Source: Trueperella bonasi (GTDB taxonomy: Bacteria > Actinomycetota > Actinomycetes > Actinomycetales > Actinomycetaceae). Taken from it: 64,000 nucleotides of DNA. Every line of letters begins with the position of its first letter. Positions within the stretch are counted from its first letter, which is position 1. Shown here in pieces: positions 8,522-18,065 of this stretch. Position numbers and translations under genes: made by a program. The stretch lies in NCBI RefSeq assembly GCF_030811535.1, contig NZ_JAUSQX010000001.1:1178001-1242000 (forward strand). Direction: 5' to 3'. Under the pieces are notes generated by a model. That model ran no database searches. It was given only the letters and a program-made list of their open reading frames with translations, and was not told the DNA's origin.

Positions 8522-8541
8522 TGCCCTAAGCGCAAACCGAC

Positions 8542-8580
8542 GGGGCGTGGCGGCTCGGAACCGCCACGCCCCGGTTCGTT
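8542..8580 (+). terminator. Rho-independent terminator after the cupin gene
   Basis: A stem of GGGGCGTGGCGG (8542-8553) and CCGCCACGCCCC (8561-8572) with a 7-nt loop is followed by a T-rich stretch ending in GTTTTG. It begins 20 bp after the cupin stop. Confidence 0.88.
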
Positions 8581-8718
8581 TTGCCAGTGTTCTGGAACGT
8601 GGACAAATCGAAAGATAAGTTGCAGCTGCAGTGATAACTGAACGGCAGGTATTGGGAATGGTACGTTCCATCCTCAAACGCTCACACGCAGTACCGTCCA
8701 CGAATAACGAAGTTTGAT

Positions 8719-9464
8719 GTGATGAGTCGTCCATTAAACACAACCCGAAGACAGCGAACTTTAGCTGTCGTTGCGGCACTCTTAGGCGCGCTCGTCATGT
8801 TCTTTGGAATTCTTGCAACAACGTCAGCGCAGGCTATCTCCCCCCCCCTTTTCTTTTTCCGATTTCAAAGCGGAAAGGCGTGGTGTTGCTACCGACCCCG
8901 AGCTGAAGAACCATGATTTCTATAGGTGGGATTGGGCTGAGCTTACCTTTAACTGGAAGTCTGAGCGGCCAGATGGCATTGTCAAGGATGGCGATTCTTT
9001 CACATCGAATATCCCACCGTTAGTGGCAACGGATAAGCGTTACGACTTAACTATCAAGGCCGATGGAACGCCAGTGCGTGGACTGAAAGAACTGAACGTG
9101 GGAGACACGGTTACTCTTAAGGAAATTACTCTTAAGGAAATTGAGCTCCCAACCATTGAGGGCGTCGAATGGGGTATCCCCCCAGTTCGGTGCGGGCGAG
9201 ACCATTGAGCTACGCGACGGCGGTAAAACTGCGGTTGCGACGGTCAAATCCGGTGAGAACATCAAGGTTTTACTGACGAATACAGCGAAGCCGACGGCGC
9301 CTCCACCAACGGAGCCTCCAACGACGGTTGGAACACCCAAGGAGGCGCCGAGGAGCTCGTTGCCAAGAACTGGAGTTACAGTTGCGAGTGGAGTTGCTGC
9401 GGCGGCTGGCATGTGGCTAGCAGGATCGTTGATTGTGCTAGCACGACGCTATACAGCACAGTAA
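8719..9464 (+). pseudogene. LPXTG-anchored surface protein, frame broken at two C-tracts
   Basis: Three overlapping frames make one protein. Frame 1 (GTG 8719) gives a signal peptide ending near SAQA. After a run of nine C (8840-8848) the sense moves to a second frame that encodes DFKAERRGVATDPELK and WAELTFNWKSERPDG, resembling the start of a Cna/SdrG-type adhesin domain. After six C (9178-9183) it moves to a third frame with GAGETIELRDGG, a Thr/Pro-rich stalk, LPRTG (about 9361-9375), a hydrophobic helix and an RR tail. Losing one C in each tract would restore one frame of about 247 residues. The head domain is short, and a 15-bp tandem duplication (9113-9142) adds the repeat TLKEI. It could be a decayed gene or a phase-variable one. 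Confidence 0.75.
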
Positions 9465-9534
9465 AAGGCCGTTAGGGCCAGTTTTCGCACTTGTCGACGG
9501 GGAACTATTTCGTCGGCGGGGATCGATGTCTCCT

Positions 9535-9650
9535 TCGGGGGTCGGTAACTCGCGCGGAGGTCCGTCAGCCACGGAAATACCGAAAATTTGTGGCCTTCGG
9601 ACCTCCTGCGGCAGGACGGACCTACTTAGAGCGAAAGGACCCCCGCGAGT
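9535..9650. repeat. Complex of inverted repeats with alternative pairings
   Basis: The intergenic stretch between two convergent genes contains GGAGGTCCG (9556-9564) complementary to CGGACCTCC (9598-9606). The same left arm also matches GACGGACC at 9615-9622. In addition GGGGGTC near 9537 matches GACCCCC near 9637, and ACTCGCG (9548-9554) matches CGCGAGT (9644-9650). It could fold as a bidirectional terminator or be a small mobile palindromic element. No open frame is present. Confidence 0.45.
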
Positions 9651-9651
9651 A

Positions 9652-10596
9652 TCAGCGCTGAGCTGCAAGATCAGCGGCGCCGATAATTCCGGCATCGTTG
9701 CCCAATGAGGCGAGAACTACCGGAGCAACCTCGCGATATTCAACTGCTGTTAATTTCTGCTCATAAGCTTCCCGAGCCGGTTCTAAAAGCACATGGCCCG
9801 CCTCGGAAACCCCACCAGCCAAAACGAAAACTTCGGGATCTAAAATAGCTCCCAGATCGGCCATACCCTGACCAAGCCAGTGGGCAATTTCCCGAAATGC
9901 ATCCACAGCGCCAGAACAACCGGCTTGCGCGGCCTGCGTTACCATCAATCCCGTGATTGCCTCAGGATCCCCGCTTGCCAAATCGAGGAGGAGGGTTGCG
10001 CGCTCGCGATCCGTACGGGCAATTTCACGAGCTGCACGAAGCAGTGCTCCGCCGGAAGAATACACTTCCCAGCAACCGCGCTGCCCACACCCACAGGGCA
10101 AACCATCTGAGACCATATTGATATGGCCGATCTCGCCGGCAAACCCCGCTGTTCCTCGACGTAGCTGACCGTCAATAATAATTCCTCCGCCGATTCCTGT
10201 TCCGACGGTAATAACCGCCGCAGAGTTAAACTCCCGCGCGGCGCCAAATCGGAACTCGCCCCAGGCGGCGGCATTAGCATCGTTTTCCACCACGACGGGC
10301 AGGCTGGTCGCCTCCTCTAACCGGTCTCCAAGCGGCTCGTCACGCCATGCTAAATTGGGGGCAAAAATCACCCGGCCGCGGCCGGTATTCACGAAGCCGG
10401 CTGCGCCGACACCGATAGCTTCAACCTCATGGTCTTTTTTGAGTGAACCAACGAGATTGACCACCGTGTCAACAACCGATTCGGAGTCACGTGCCGGGCT
10501 TGGCTGGCGGAGCATGCGGAGAATTTCCCCATTCTCATCAACCACACCTGCCGCTATTTTTGTGCCACCGATATCAACGCCAATAGTGAGAACCAT
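9652..10596 (-). CDS. glk: ROK family glucokinase
   Basis: A 314-residue sugar kinase. The phosphate-1 motif VDIGGTKIAAGVVD lies at residues 7-20, a second ATP-binding motif GTGIGGGIIIDG near 132, and the ROK zinc motif CGCGQRGCWEVYSSG near 168. The glucose site EIGHIN is present just before it. The family phosphorylates glucose (or related sugars) with ATP in the cytoplasm. No DNA-binding domain is fused, so a kinase rather than a ROK repressor is indicated. It lies 31 bp after the TorD-like gene on the same strand and may be co-transcribed. Confidence 0.88.
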   Translation of the reverse strand: MVLTIGVDIGGTKIAAGVVDENGEILRMLRQPSPARDSESVVDTVVNLVGSLKKDHEVEAIGVGAAGFVNTGRGRVIFAPNLAWRDEPLGDRLEEATSLPVVVENDANAAAWGEFRFGAAREFNSAAVITVGTGIGGGIIIDGQLRRGTAGFAGEIGHINMVSDGLPCGCGQRGCWEVYSSGGALLRAAREIARTDRERATLLLDLASGDPEAITGLMVTQAAQAGCSGAVDAFREIAHWLGQGMADLGAILDPEVFVLAGGVSEAGHVLLEPAREAYEQKLTAVEYREVAPVVLASLGNDAGIIGAADLAAQR

Positions 10597-10627
10597 GCAC
10601 GCATTCTCTCACGGTAGGCAACGAAAA

Positions 10628-11260
10628 TCATTGCTCGGTTGCGATCTCGAGAACTTCCACGAGCTGTTCCAAAGCGCCGAGCGAAAGAGACATCACTCCG
10701 CGATAAAAATGCGTCTGGGCTGCCTCGCGAGCTGTGGCCAACATGTCCGGAGCCCACAGCGCAAGGTGATGAGAATAAAACCGGTGCACGATCGCCACGT
10801 AGCGTTCGGCGTCGCGCGGAGCATGATGCTCGAGTGCCGTCAGCGCCCTAACAAGCCCTTGCGAAACGAAGTCGAATTCTAGACCAATATGATCGTCCGG
10901 TTCTTTGTGGAGATTGGGTGCCTGCAAGCCGAGTTGCTTGTACTCTTGCCGTACCTGGAGGGTTTCCTCATCGAAAACGAGCCCATCGCGCCCTCTGTGA
11001 ACCGACTCGAACGGTGGGACCTTCGCGCGCGCCGTTCGGCCGTACAGATCATTGAGATCGGTTCGTAACTCCTGCGCAGTTTCGCCTTCACTGAACGATC
11101 GCTCCCACTGTTCAATTCCCGTGGCCGTTTCGCCATCTAACGGCAGCGGCCACTCCTGATACATCTGGGAAAGTTGCGTGATCGTCTCCTCTTGAGGCGC
11201 ATCTAAATGAAGCCGACCGAGCGTGAGGAAGGCAGCTGCGAGAGCATCGAGATCATCCAT
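10628..11260 (-). CDS. torD: TorD/DmsD family molybdoenzyme maturation chaperone
   Basis: A 210-residue, mostly helical protein with the family pattern EPDDHIGLEFDFVSQ (about 120-134) and YSHHLALWAPDMLATAREAAQTHFYRG (about 163-188, quoted only to locate the H-x-x-W-A-P core). TorD-like proteins bind the twin-arginine leader and apo-form of molybdenum enzymes of the DMSO reductase family before export. The ribosome binding site TGGAGGA precedes ATG. It sits in the same direction 2 kb after dmsABC operon 1, so it is the likely chaperone for DmsA1, perhaps also DmsA2. Confidence 0.85.
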   Translation of the reverse strand: MDDLDALAAAFLTLGRLHLDAPQEETITQLSQMYQEWPLPLDGETATGIEQWERSFSEGETAQELRTDLNDLYGRTARAKVPPFESVHRGRDGLVFDEETLQVRQEYKQLGLQAPNLHKEPDDHIGLEFDFVSQGLVRALTALEHHAPRDAERYVAIVHRFYSHHLALWAPDMLATAREAAQTHFYRGVMSLSLGALEQLVEVLEIATEQ

Positions 11261-11318
11261 GAGATTCCTCCATTATTCGAAATCCTCCAGTGTGGGCGGG
11301 TGAAACTGTTGCAGTCGG

Positions 11319-13430
11319 CTATTTGGCAAGCTTTTTATCAAGAAACGAAAAGACGAGAGCGTTCATGCGTGCTTGCTGATCGATGTCCGCAGCGCCGGCA
11401 TGGCCGCCTTCGGTGTTTTCATACAGATAAGACTCGAGCCCCTTTTCCTGTAACAGAGCATGGAACTTCCTGGCATGCCCCGGGTGGACGCGGTCGTCCC
11501 GGGTGGAGGTGGTGAGCAAAATTGGCGGGTGGGGGCCATCTGTCACATTGTGGTAGGCCGAATATTGCGCCATGAACTCCCAATCGTCTGTATCAGGATC
11601 GCCGTATTCGGCTACCCACGAGGAGCCGGCGAGCAAATGTGAATAGCGCTTCATGTCCAGTAGGGGAACCTGGCAGACGATCGCCCCAAAAAGTTCGGGA
11701 TACGTCGTATACATGTTTCCCATCAAGAGGCCACCGTTTGAACCGCCTATAGCGGCAAGCTGGTCCCGCGACGTCACATTTCGGTCCACGAGGTCGGCTG
11801 CCACGGCTGCGAAATCTTCGTAGGCTTTCCTGCGGTTTTCTTTCAGGGCCGCTTGATGCCAGCGAGGGCCGAATTCACCTCCGCCACGAATATTGGCGAC
11901 GACGTACACCGCTCCTTCTTCTAACCACACCTTGCCATAGGTCGGTACATAGCTGGGGAGCAACGAAACTTCGAAACCTCCGTAGCCGTCAAGGAGCGTG
12001 CGGCTCGGCTGCGTGCCATCGAGAGCGTCCTGCGGGCCCACGGCGAAGTAGGGAACGTTTGTGCCATCTTTCGACTTTGCCCACAACTGCCGAATTTCTA
12101 ATCCGTGAGTATCGAAGCGCTCGGGTTCAGCGTGCACCTTGCGAACCTTGAGTTCCTTGGTTGACACATGGCCGTGATAGAGGGAAGAGGGAGTAAGAAA
12201 ATCGGACACGATCATCCAAATGTCGCCAGACTCAAAAGGATCAACTGCGCTGACTGCCACCGACGCGAATTCCGTAACCTCCGGGGTGACTTCGACCAGG
12301 TGCCACCGGTCATCCCCACCCTCGTCATCCACATGCGGATCGACGGCAAAGAAGATTCGGGTCTTAACATTATCGAGAATGGTGAGAACCACGCCGGTGG
12401 CCGTGCTTGCCACGTCAAGTAGTGAGGAAGTCTCAGTTGGGGTGTAGAGAATGTGGACGTCGCTCGCCTGTGGCCCTTCCAAACTTGCTGCATAGGGAAG
12501 GATAAGCACTGATCCCGCTACGAAGATCTCGCTGCCAAGCTCCCAGTCATGGCGTAGCGTAACGAGCAACCAATCTCTTACCGCATCCGTCCCGGCCGTA
12601 TCGGGCACCTGAATCTCACGCCGTGCGGATTGGAAAAGTTTGGCATCGAGCTTGACATCGGGGTTTTCAAGCTGAGAGATCTCGATGTCGTACGCGATTG
12701 CGCTCCGAAAATCAGTTGCGCGGTACGCGACGAGCTTTTCGTGGCTCGGAGTGGGATCATAGCTTGCTCCCGCAACAACATCGGTGTACTCGCCTTCGAT
12801 GATTGTGGGGGCGTCCGCAAGGGCTTCCCCCCGCCGCCATAGGCGTGCCGTGCGGGGATAGCCCGACTCGGTGAGGCTGCCTTCCCCAAAATCAGACTCG
12901 ATGATGACGGTGTCGATGTTGACCCAGCTCATCGATCCTTTCGATTCGGGTTTAACAAAACCATCGTCGAGGAATTGCTTGCTTTCGACATCAAATTCAC
13001 GAACGACATTCGAATCGGAGCCACCCACAGAAAGAGTAATGAGCGCGCGCTCGCCCCCTGGGTAGAGCAGATTAGCCCCTAAAAAGACCCACGACTCATC
13101 TTCTTGCTCGCCGAGTTTACCGACGTCGAGCAAGATTTCCCATGTAATTTTGTGTTGCGCTTTCGTGAGGTAATCCGTAGCTTTTGTACGGCGCCACAGG
13201 CCACGCGGATGGTCGCCGTCGGTGTAAAAGTTGTAGATCCACTCACCGTGCTTTTCACCGAGCGGTAGTTCATCTTGCGCGGAGAGAATTTCGGCAATCG
13301 CCTTTTCACGGGCTTGAAAACCACGTCCGCCGAACTCCTTCAGGGCCGAATCGGAGTGTTTAGTTACCCATCGATGATTCTTTTTATTGAGTTCTTCAAG
13401 GTGGATAAAGGAGTCTGGAGGATTATGCAT
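11319..13430 (-). CDS. Prolyl oligopeptidase family serine peptidase (S9A)
   Basis: A 703-residue protein with an N-terminal propeller-like half and a C-terminal alpha/beta hydrolase. The nucleophile motif GGSNGGLLMG lies near residue 560, the acid in TSTRDDRVHPGHARK near 650 and the catalytic histidine in EGGHAGAA near 682. No signal peptide is seen, so it is probably cytoplasmic, cutting short peptides after proline or a basic residue. The gene begins 14 bp after dmsC1 and ends 58 bp before torD, an unexpected position in a respiratory operon. The ATG lacks a clear ribosome site, which suggests coupling to dmsC1. Confidence 0.88.
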   Translation of the reverse strand: MHNPPDSFIHLEELNKKNHRWVTKHSDSALKEFGGRGFQAREKAIAEILSAQDELPLGEKHGEWIYNFYTDGDHPRGLWRRTKATDYLTKAQHKITWEILLDVGKLGEQEDESWVFLGANLLYPGGERALITLSVGGSDSNVVREFDVESKQFLDDGFVKPESKGSMSWVNIDTVIIESDFGEGSLTESGYPRTARLWRRGEALADAPTIIEGEYTDVVAGASYDPTPSHEKLVAYRATDFRSAIAYDIEISQLENPDVKLDAKLFQSARREIQVPDTAGTDAVRDWLLVTLRHDWELGSEIFVAGSVLILPYAASLEGPQASDVHILYTPTETSSLLDVASTATGVVLTILDNVKTRIFFAVDPHVDDEGGDDRWHLVEVTPEVTEFASVAVSAVDPFESGDIWMIVSDFLTPSSLYHGHVSTKELKVRKVHAEPERFDTHGLEIRQLWAKSKDGTNVPYFAVGPQDALDGTQPSRTLLDGYGGFEVSLLPSYVPTYGKVWLEEGAVYVVANIRGGGEFGPRWHQAALKENRRKAYEDFAAVAADLVDRNVTSRDQLAAIGGSNGGLLMGNMYTTYPELFGAIVCQVPLLDMKRYSHLLAGSSWVAEYGDPDTDDWEFMAQYSAYHNVTDGPHPPILLTTSTRDDRVHPGHARKFHALLQEKGLESYLYENTEGGHAGAADIDQQARMNALVFSFLDKKLAK

Positions 13431-13444
13431 GAGTGAAGTTTAAC

Positions 13445-14554
13445 TTAGCCGATGCCGACAAGGAACATGGAGTCGTAGTGGAGTGAACGGCCCATGAATT
13501 CGGCAATTAACATGATCGCAAATCCAAGCAGTACCGTGCCTGCCAGAGGTGTTGGGTTTTCAAGCGCATCAACTTTGGCTAATCGGAAGGATACGAACGC
13601 GATTGCAACGGCTCCGATTCCCAGTAGGATCAACCTCGCCAGGAAGAATCCGCCGGAGAAAATAGCAACCGATGAGGTGGCGGCAGGTTCGGGGTGCATT
13701 GCAAGGCTTTGCACGTGCATCACATACGAAATGAGAATGACAACGGACGCTAGAGCGGCAATGATGGCCGCCGCGCGAATAATGATCGTGGTGTACTTCC
13801 ACTCCTGCGTGGTTGGCCGGGCGTGGATTGCGCGCACATTCTTAGTGAACCCGAGTTTTTCCTTCCAGCTATCCGCACTCGATTCTTCACAGGCCTGTTC
13901 GCTCTGATTTTCTGCTGGGCGATCTTCAACGACGACGCCCCCGGATTCGGCTCTCACCTTGGCCGAGACTTTCACTCGGGCCTCGTGCGAAGTTTCGTTT
14001 TGACGCTCGGTACGTTTGCGGATGAGCGTCATCACCGCAAGCGACGTCGATACCGCGGCAGCGCCCAGCATGATGGTAGTCATGAAGAACTGGACCGGAA
14101 CCACCCAGGTGTGCCACGCGGGGATCGTGGGAACAGAAGCGTAGATCATCGATTCGCATAGAACGAGAATCACGCCGGCAACCGCAGCACCAAAAGCAAC
14201 GAGTTGCCGGAGTCTACGGCTGCCAAACCGGAACCACTGCATAACGGCATACAGAGCTCCTAATCCAGCAAAGGCGCCAAGCGAGAGAATTTCACGCGAG
14301 AGCCACGAGGATCCCCAGTTTCGAATAACATTCAACATGTTGGTGATGTCATTCATGTGGAACATGGAGCTGATCATCGCGAATACGAGTGTGGGACCAA
14401 TAACATAGACGATCGGGGTGACGAGCCGGTCGGCAGTCTCATCGTTCACTTTCGTGCTCAACCACAGGTCAACGATACCGAGGACGATGAACATTCCCAC
14501 GGCCATTTGTGAAACCACCGTGAAGATGATCATGGGTAGTTCATGCAGATTCAT
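13445..14554 (-). CDS. dmsC: DMSO reductase anchor subunit DmsC, copy 1
   Basis: A 369-residue membrane protein beginning MNLHELPMIIFTV, the DmsC signature that follows the short N-terminus. It has eight predicted helices, with a polar insert of about 55 residues (about 185-240) between the fifth and sixth, which makes it longer than the E. coli protein (287 residues). Conserved pieces are FHMNDITNMLNVIRN and AEFMGRSLHYDS. It holds DmsAB on the membrane and oxidises menaquinol. The start overlaps the dmsB stop by one base. Confidence 0.9.
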   Translation of the reverse strand: MNLHELPMIIFTVVSQMAVGMFIVLGIVDLWLSTKVNDETADRLVTPIVYVIGPTLVFAMISSMFHMNDITNMLNVIRNWGSSWLSREILSLGAFAGLGALYAVMQWFRFGSRRLRQLVAFGAAVAGVILVLCESMIYASVPTIPAWHTWVVPVQFFMTTIMLGAAAVSTSLAVMTLIRKRTERQNETSHEARVKVSAKVRAESGGVVVEDRPAENQSEQACEESSADSWKEKLGFTKNVRAIHARPTTQEWKYTTIIIRAAAIIAALASVVILISYVMHVQSLAMHPEPAATSSVAIFSGGFFLARLILLGIGAVAIAFVSFRLAKVDALENPTPLAGTVLLGFAIMLIAEFMGRSLHYDSMFLVGIG

Positions 14555-15192
14555 TAGATCTCCTTCGGGTTAGCGATCGTACCTGTGGCAGAATCCCAAG
14601 GCTGCGCATTGCGGTGCGGCTTGATTACCAGGCGTGGCTTCGTGACAGCGGGATCAGGAAGGGGAGCCGTTGCATCTTCGGTACCGTATTCAGCACGCAG
14701 TACGTCGATCGGACCCCAGTCGAGCGCACGCGATGGGCATGCTTCAACGCAGGCGGGGTCTTGCCCTTGTTCGCGATAGTCGTAGCACAGGTCACATTTG
14801 GTCATTTGACCGACTTCGGCATTGAACTGCGGTGCACCGTAGGCGCATGCCCACTCGCAGTAGCGGCAACCGACGCACTTGCCGGGATCAACGTAGACCG
14901 TTCCGTCATCACGCCGGCTCATCGCCGTCGTCGGGCATACCGTCATACAGATCGCATCTTCACAGTGATTGCACGCAATTGATGTGTAATACGTGAAGAT
15001 GTTCGGGGTAACAACATTACCGCTTTGCTGCCACGAACCACCCGAGTATTCGACTACCCGGCGCCAGTTTACTCCTACGGGAAGATCGTGCTTATCCTTA
15101 CACGCAATCTGGCAGGCTTTGCATCCGGTACAGATTTCTTGGTCGAAGAAGAACCCGTAGTTTGCTCCTGCTTGAGTCAACATGTCAGTCAT
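14554..15192 (-). CDS. dmsB: DMSO reductase iron-sulfur subunit DmsB, copy 1
   Basis: A 212-residue polyferredoxin with four cysteine clusters: CTGCKACQIAC (about 21-31), CNHCEDAICMTVCP (about 74-87), CVGCRYCEWAC (about 106-116) and CDLCYDYREQGQDPACVEACP (about 132-152, the first CxxC and the last C being ligands). This is the usual four [4Fe-4S] arrangement that carries electrons from DmsC to DmsA. There is no leader; such subunits travel with the Tat-exported catalytic subunit. ATG overlaps the dmsA1 stop (TAATG). Confidence 0.93.
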   Translation of the reverse strand: MTDMLTQAGANYGFFFDQEICTGCKACQIACKDKHDLPVGVNWRRVVEYSGGSWQQSGNVVTPNIFTYYTSIACNHCEDAICMTVCPTTAMSRRDDGTVYVDPGKCVGCRYCEWACAYGAPQFNAEVGQMTKCDLCYDYREQGQDPACVEACPSRALDWGPIDVLRAEYGTEDATAPLPDPAVTKPRLVIKPHRNAQPWDSATGTIANPKEI

Positions 15193-17855
15193 TAGTTCTC
15201 CTCAGACATTCCGACAGCGTCTGCGCTGTACGGCTCGTAGTAGCGGTCTTCGATATCCTCGAGCGCTCCCGAGCCTGCCTTCGTGACTTGTGCAAGCGTT
15301 GTGTGGCTGGGCAGCCCCTTAGCTAGAGGAGTCGGATGAAGCGAGGTTAGCGAATTTACCGAACCGCCGACGTCCACCGGCTTCTCAGGATTCGTGCCTT
15401 CTGGAAGGGAGAAGTCCGCGGACGGAAGGGGCTTGTACCAGGCTCCCTGGGGGATCGAAACCGATCCTGGGATGATCCGCGGAGTGACGAATGCGCGTAA
15501 CTGGACGGTGCCACGTTCGTTGAATACGAAGACGGCATCACCGTTTTCAATACCGCGTTCGTCAGCGTCGATCGGATTGAGCCATGCGGTCTGAGTGTGC
15601 GCTTCTTTCAAAACCTTGACGTTTCCGTAGCTGGAGTGGGTGCGGCCCTTAAAATGGTGCCCGATCACCTGAAGTGGATACTCCTCATTTTCACGAGCTT
15701 CCAGTGCACCTTCCCATGTCGCAGTGAATTCGGGTAGTGGCGTAATTACGTCACCTTGGCGCTTCTCCCGGAATGTGCCGAAGTCCCACGCTTGCGCAAG
15801 TGTTGCTAAACGATCGGAATAGATTTCAATCTTGCCCGACGGTGTTCCAAGTGGATTAGCTTCCGGATCCTCACGGAAATCGGTCATGGAAACTACTGGT
15901 CCCGCATTGCGGCGGTAGATGCCCATTTCTTTCCACTCGTCCCACGTGGGGAGGTCTGGATCCTCCTTGCGTGATTCCTCGATGGTTTGGCGTAGCCAAT
16001 CCTCACGGGATTTACCGTCCGTGAATTCCTCTTCGATGCCGAGCTTTGCGGCAAGCTCGGTGCAAATGTCAAAGATCGACTTCGTTTCATACATCGGCTC
16101 GATGGCCTGCTCAGAAACAATGCCGTACGCCATCGGCCCACCATTTTGCCCGTTGTGGAAATCGAATTCTTCGGAGGTTGACGTGCCGGGCAGAATGTAA
16201 TCGGAGTAGCGAGCCGTTACCGTGTACATAATGTCGCACGTGACAACTAACTCTGCCATGGATTCATCCTGAAGAATGTCCACCGACTCGTTGTTATCAC
16301 CAGTCTGATTTACGAGCGAATTCGAGCCGTATTGGAATAGCGCCTTGATCGGTACTTCGAGGCTGGTGTTCTCCGGGTTGCCCTCGTCGTCAACGGGAAC
16401 TTTCAAAGCTCGCACGCCTGGCGCTGGCTTTACTCCGACGGCGGAGTTATATGTGTTCATTTCAGGACCGCGCATGATCGCATCGAGCCACGAGAAACAG
16501 GAGATGATTTTGTCCGAGGGGTTGGGATACTGGGAGTAGAACGGGCTGGCAATCGCAAGCCCGGATGAACTTTCGCGAGCTCCGGTGCCGCCGCCGGGGA
16601 TGCCGGGATTTCCAGTTACGCAGGCCAAGAGGAAAATAGCACGTGCAGTATTTTCGCCGTTGGCGTGCCGCTGAGGACCCCAGCCTTGGGTGATTGCGCA
16701 CGGCTTAGCGTTGGCGATTTCACGAGCAATTCTGCGTATTGTCGAGGCGTCAACGCCCGTAATTTCCGCTGCCCATTCGGGCGTTTTCTCAACGCCGTCT
16801 GGGCCCTTTCCTTCCAGGTAGGAGCGGTACGAGGCGTTCTTTGGAGCGCCTTCTGGCATGTGTTCTTCGTCGAAACCGATGCAGTATTTGTCTAGGAACT
16901 CTTGATCATGTAGATCCTCTTCTACCATGACGTAGATCATGCCTGCGATGAGGGCCGCGTCCGTTCCGGGGCGCAGTGCGATCCATTCGTCGCCAAGGGC
17001 CACCGAAGTTTCGGAGTAGCGCGGGTCGATCACGATTGTGCGAACCCCGTTTTCCTTCTTAATCTGCTGGGATACGAATACGTGCCCGCCGCCTGACATT
17101 CGAGTTTCGAGTGGATTGTTGCCAAACATTACTTGGAGTTTGGAATTGGCGACGTCGTCCAGCGAGTTTGAGTTAACCCATCCGCCATAAAAGTAGGGGT
17201 ATGCCTGGGTAATCGCAGTCGTTGAGTAATCAGAGTAGTGGTCGAGGTAGCCACCATAGAGCGACAGCAGTCGGGCCGGTGGTGTGGCCTCGGGCGGCCA
17301 GGAGCAGGCCATCGTGGAACCCAGAACGCCGGTACCGTACTGGATGTAGAAGGCTTCGTTGCCGTAGCGCGCCTTGATGTCGTCCATCTTCTCGGCAATT
17401 TCAGTAAGTGCTTGATCCCAGGAAATTTCTTCCCATTGCTCTTCGCCGCGCTTGGTGCCTGCCTTGCGCTTCATCGGCCGCTTGAGACGATCTGGGTTGT
17501 AGATGCGCTCGCGGATTGACCGACCGCGCACACAGGCGCGCACCTGCTGAGAGCCGAGTTGGTCATCGCCGGTGTTATCTGGAAGGACCCGCACCACGGT
17601 GCCATCCTTGACTTGAAGGCGTAGCGGGCAACGTGAGCCGCAATTGACTGTGCATGCCGACCAGACGGTGCGATCGGCGTCGGCCATGCCTTCCGTGGCT
17701 GCGCGTGCCGGGCTCGGTGATCCCAGTCCGGTAGTGGTTGCAGCGAGACCGGCGACTCCGGCGGCAACGCCCGACCACTTGAGGAACGTACGACGCGAGG
17801 GCCCTACGTTTTGCGCCGTTCCGCTATCGCTTTTCGAGGGGAGGGTTTGAGTCAT
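15192..17855 (-). CDS. dmsA: DMSO reductase-type molybdoenzyme catalytic subunit DmsA, copy 1
   Basis: An 887-residue Tat substrate: SRRTFLKWSG lies at residues 20-29, followed by a hydrophobic helix. The start at 17855 is taken because AAGGTG lies just upstream; the frame extends further with no leader logic. Residues after the signal hold the [4Fe-4S] motif CTVNCGSRC...CVRG. The site equivalent to the Mo-binding serine of E. coli DmsA is kept in HYSDYSTTAI, so this is the serine-ligated type and not the cysteine-ligated polysulfide or thiosulfate reductases. Also seen are GNNPLETRMSGGG and GWGPQRHANGE. Probably a periplasm-side S- or N-oxide reductase with DmsBC. Confidence 0.92.
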   Translation of the reverse strand: MTQTLPSKSDSGTAQNVGPSRRTFLKWSGVAAGVAGLAATTTGLGSPSPARAATEGMADADRTVWSACTVNCGSRCPLRLQVKDGTVVRVLPDNTGDDQLGSQQVRACVRGRSIRERIYNPDRLKRPMKRKAGTKRGEEQWEEISWDQALTEIAEKMDDIKARYGNEAFYIQYGTGVLGSTMACSWPPEATPPARLLSLYGGYLDHYSDYSTTAITQAYPYFYGGWVNSNSLDDVANSKLQVMFGNNPLETRMSGGGHVFVSQQIKKENGVRTIVIDPRYSETSVALGDEWIALRPGTDAALIAGMIYVMVEEDLHDQEFLDKYCIGFDEEHMPEGAPKNASYRSYLEGKGPDGVEKTPEWAAEITGVDASTIRRIAREIANAKPCAITQGWGPQRHANGENTARAIFLLACVTGNPGIPGGGTGARESSSGLAIASPFYSQYPNPSDKIISCFSWLDAIMRGPEMNTYNSAVGVKPAPGVRALKVPVDDEGNPENTSLEVPIKALFQYGSNSLVNQTGDNNESVDILQDESMAELVVTCDIMYTVTARYSDYILPGTSTSEEFDFHNGQNGGPMAYGIVSEQAIEPMYETKSIFDICTELAAKLGIEEEFTDGKSREDWLRQTIEESRKEDPDLPTWDEWKEMGIYRRNAGPVVSMTDFREDPEANPLGTPSGKIEIYSDRLATLAQAWDFGTFREKRQGDVITPLPEFTATWEGALEARENEEYPLQVIGHHFKGRTHSSYGNVKVLKEAHTQTAWLNPIDADERGIENGDAVFVFNERGTVQLRAFVTPRIIPGSVSIPQGAWYKPLPSADFSLPEGTNPEKPVDVGGSVNSLTSLHPTPLAKGLPSHTTLAQVTKAGSGALEDIEDRYYEPYSADAVGMSEEN

Positions 17856-18065
17856 AAGTCTTGTCACCTTGGTCTGGGTGCGGATTAATGCGCCGCGTGG
17901 GCGCATCAATTTCCATGGGAGTATGTGTTAAGTATAAGACTATTGACCAACCGTTCGTTAGACGTAGGTCCTCAATCTGGGCGATGTGGCGCCAATGTCG
18001 GATTTGCTCGGTGCGATATACGTAATGATTTGCTTGTGAAAACGCGCGCTCGGAGGTGGGCTCCG

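Noticed and set aside
13823-14161. Open frames inside dmsC1 on the plus strand
   Set aside because: They run antisense to a clear membrane protein gene and match no known family.
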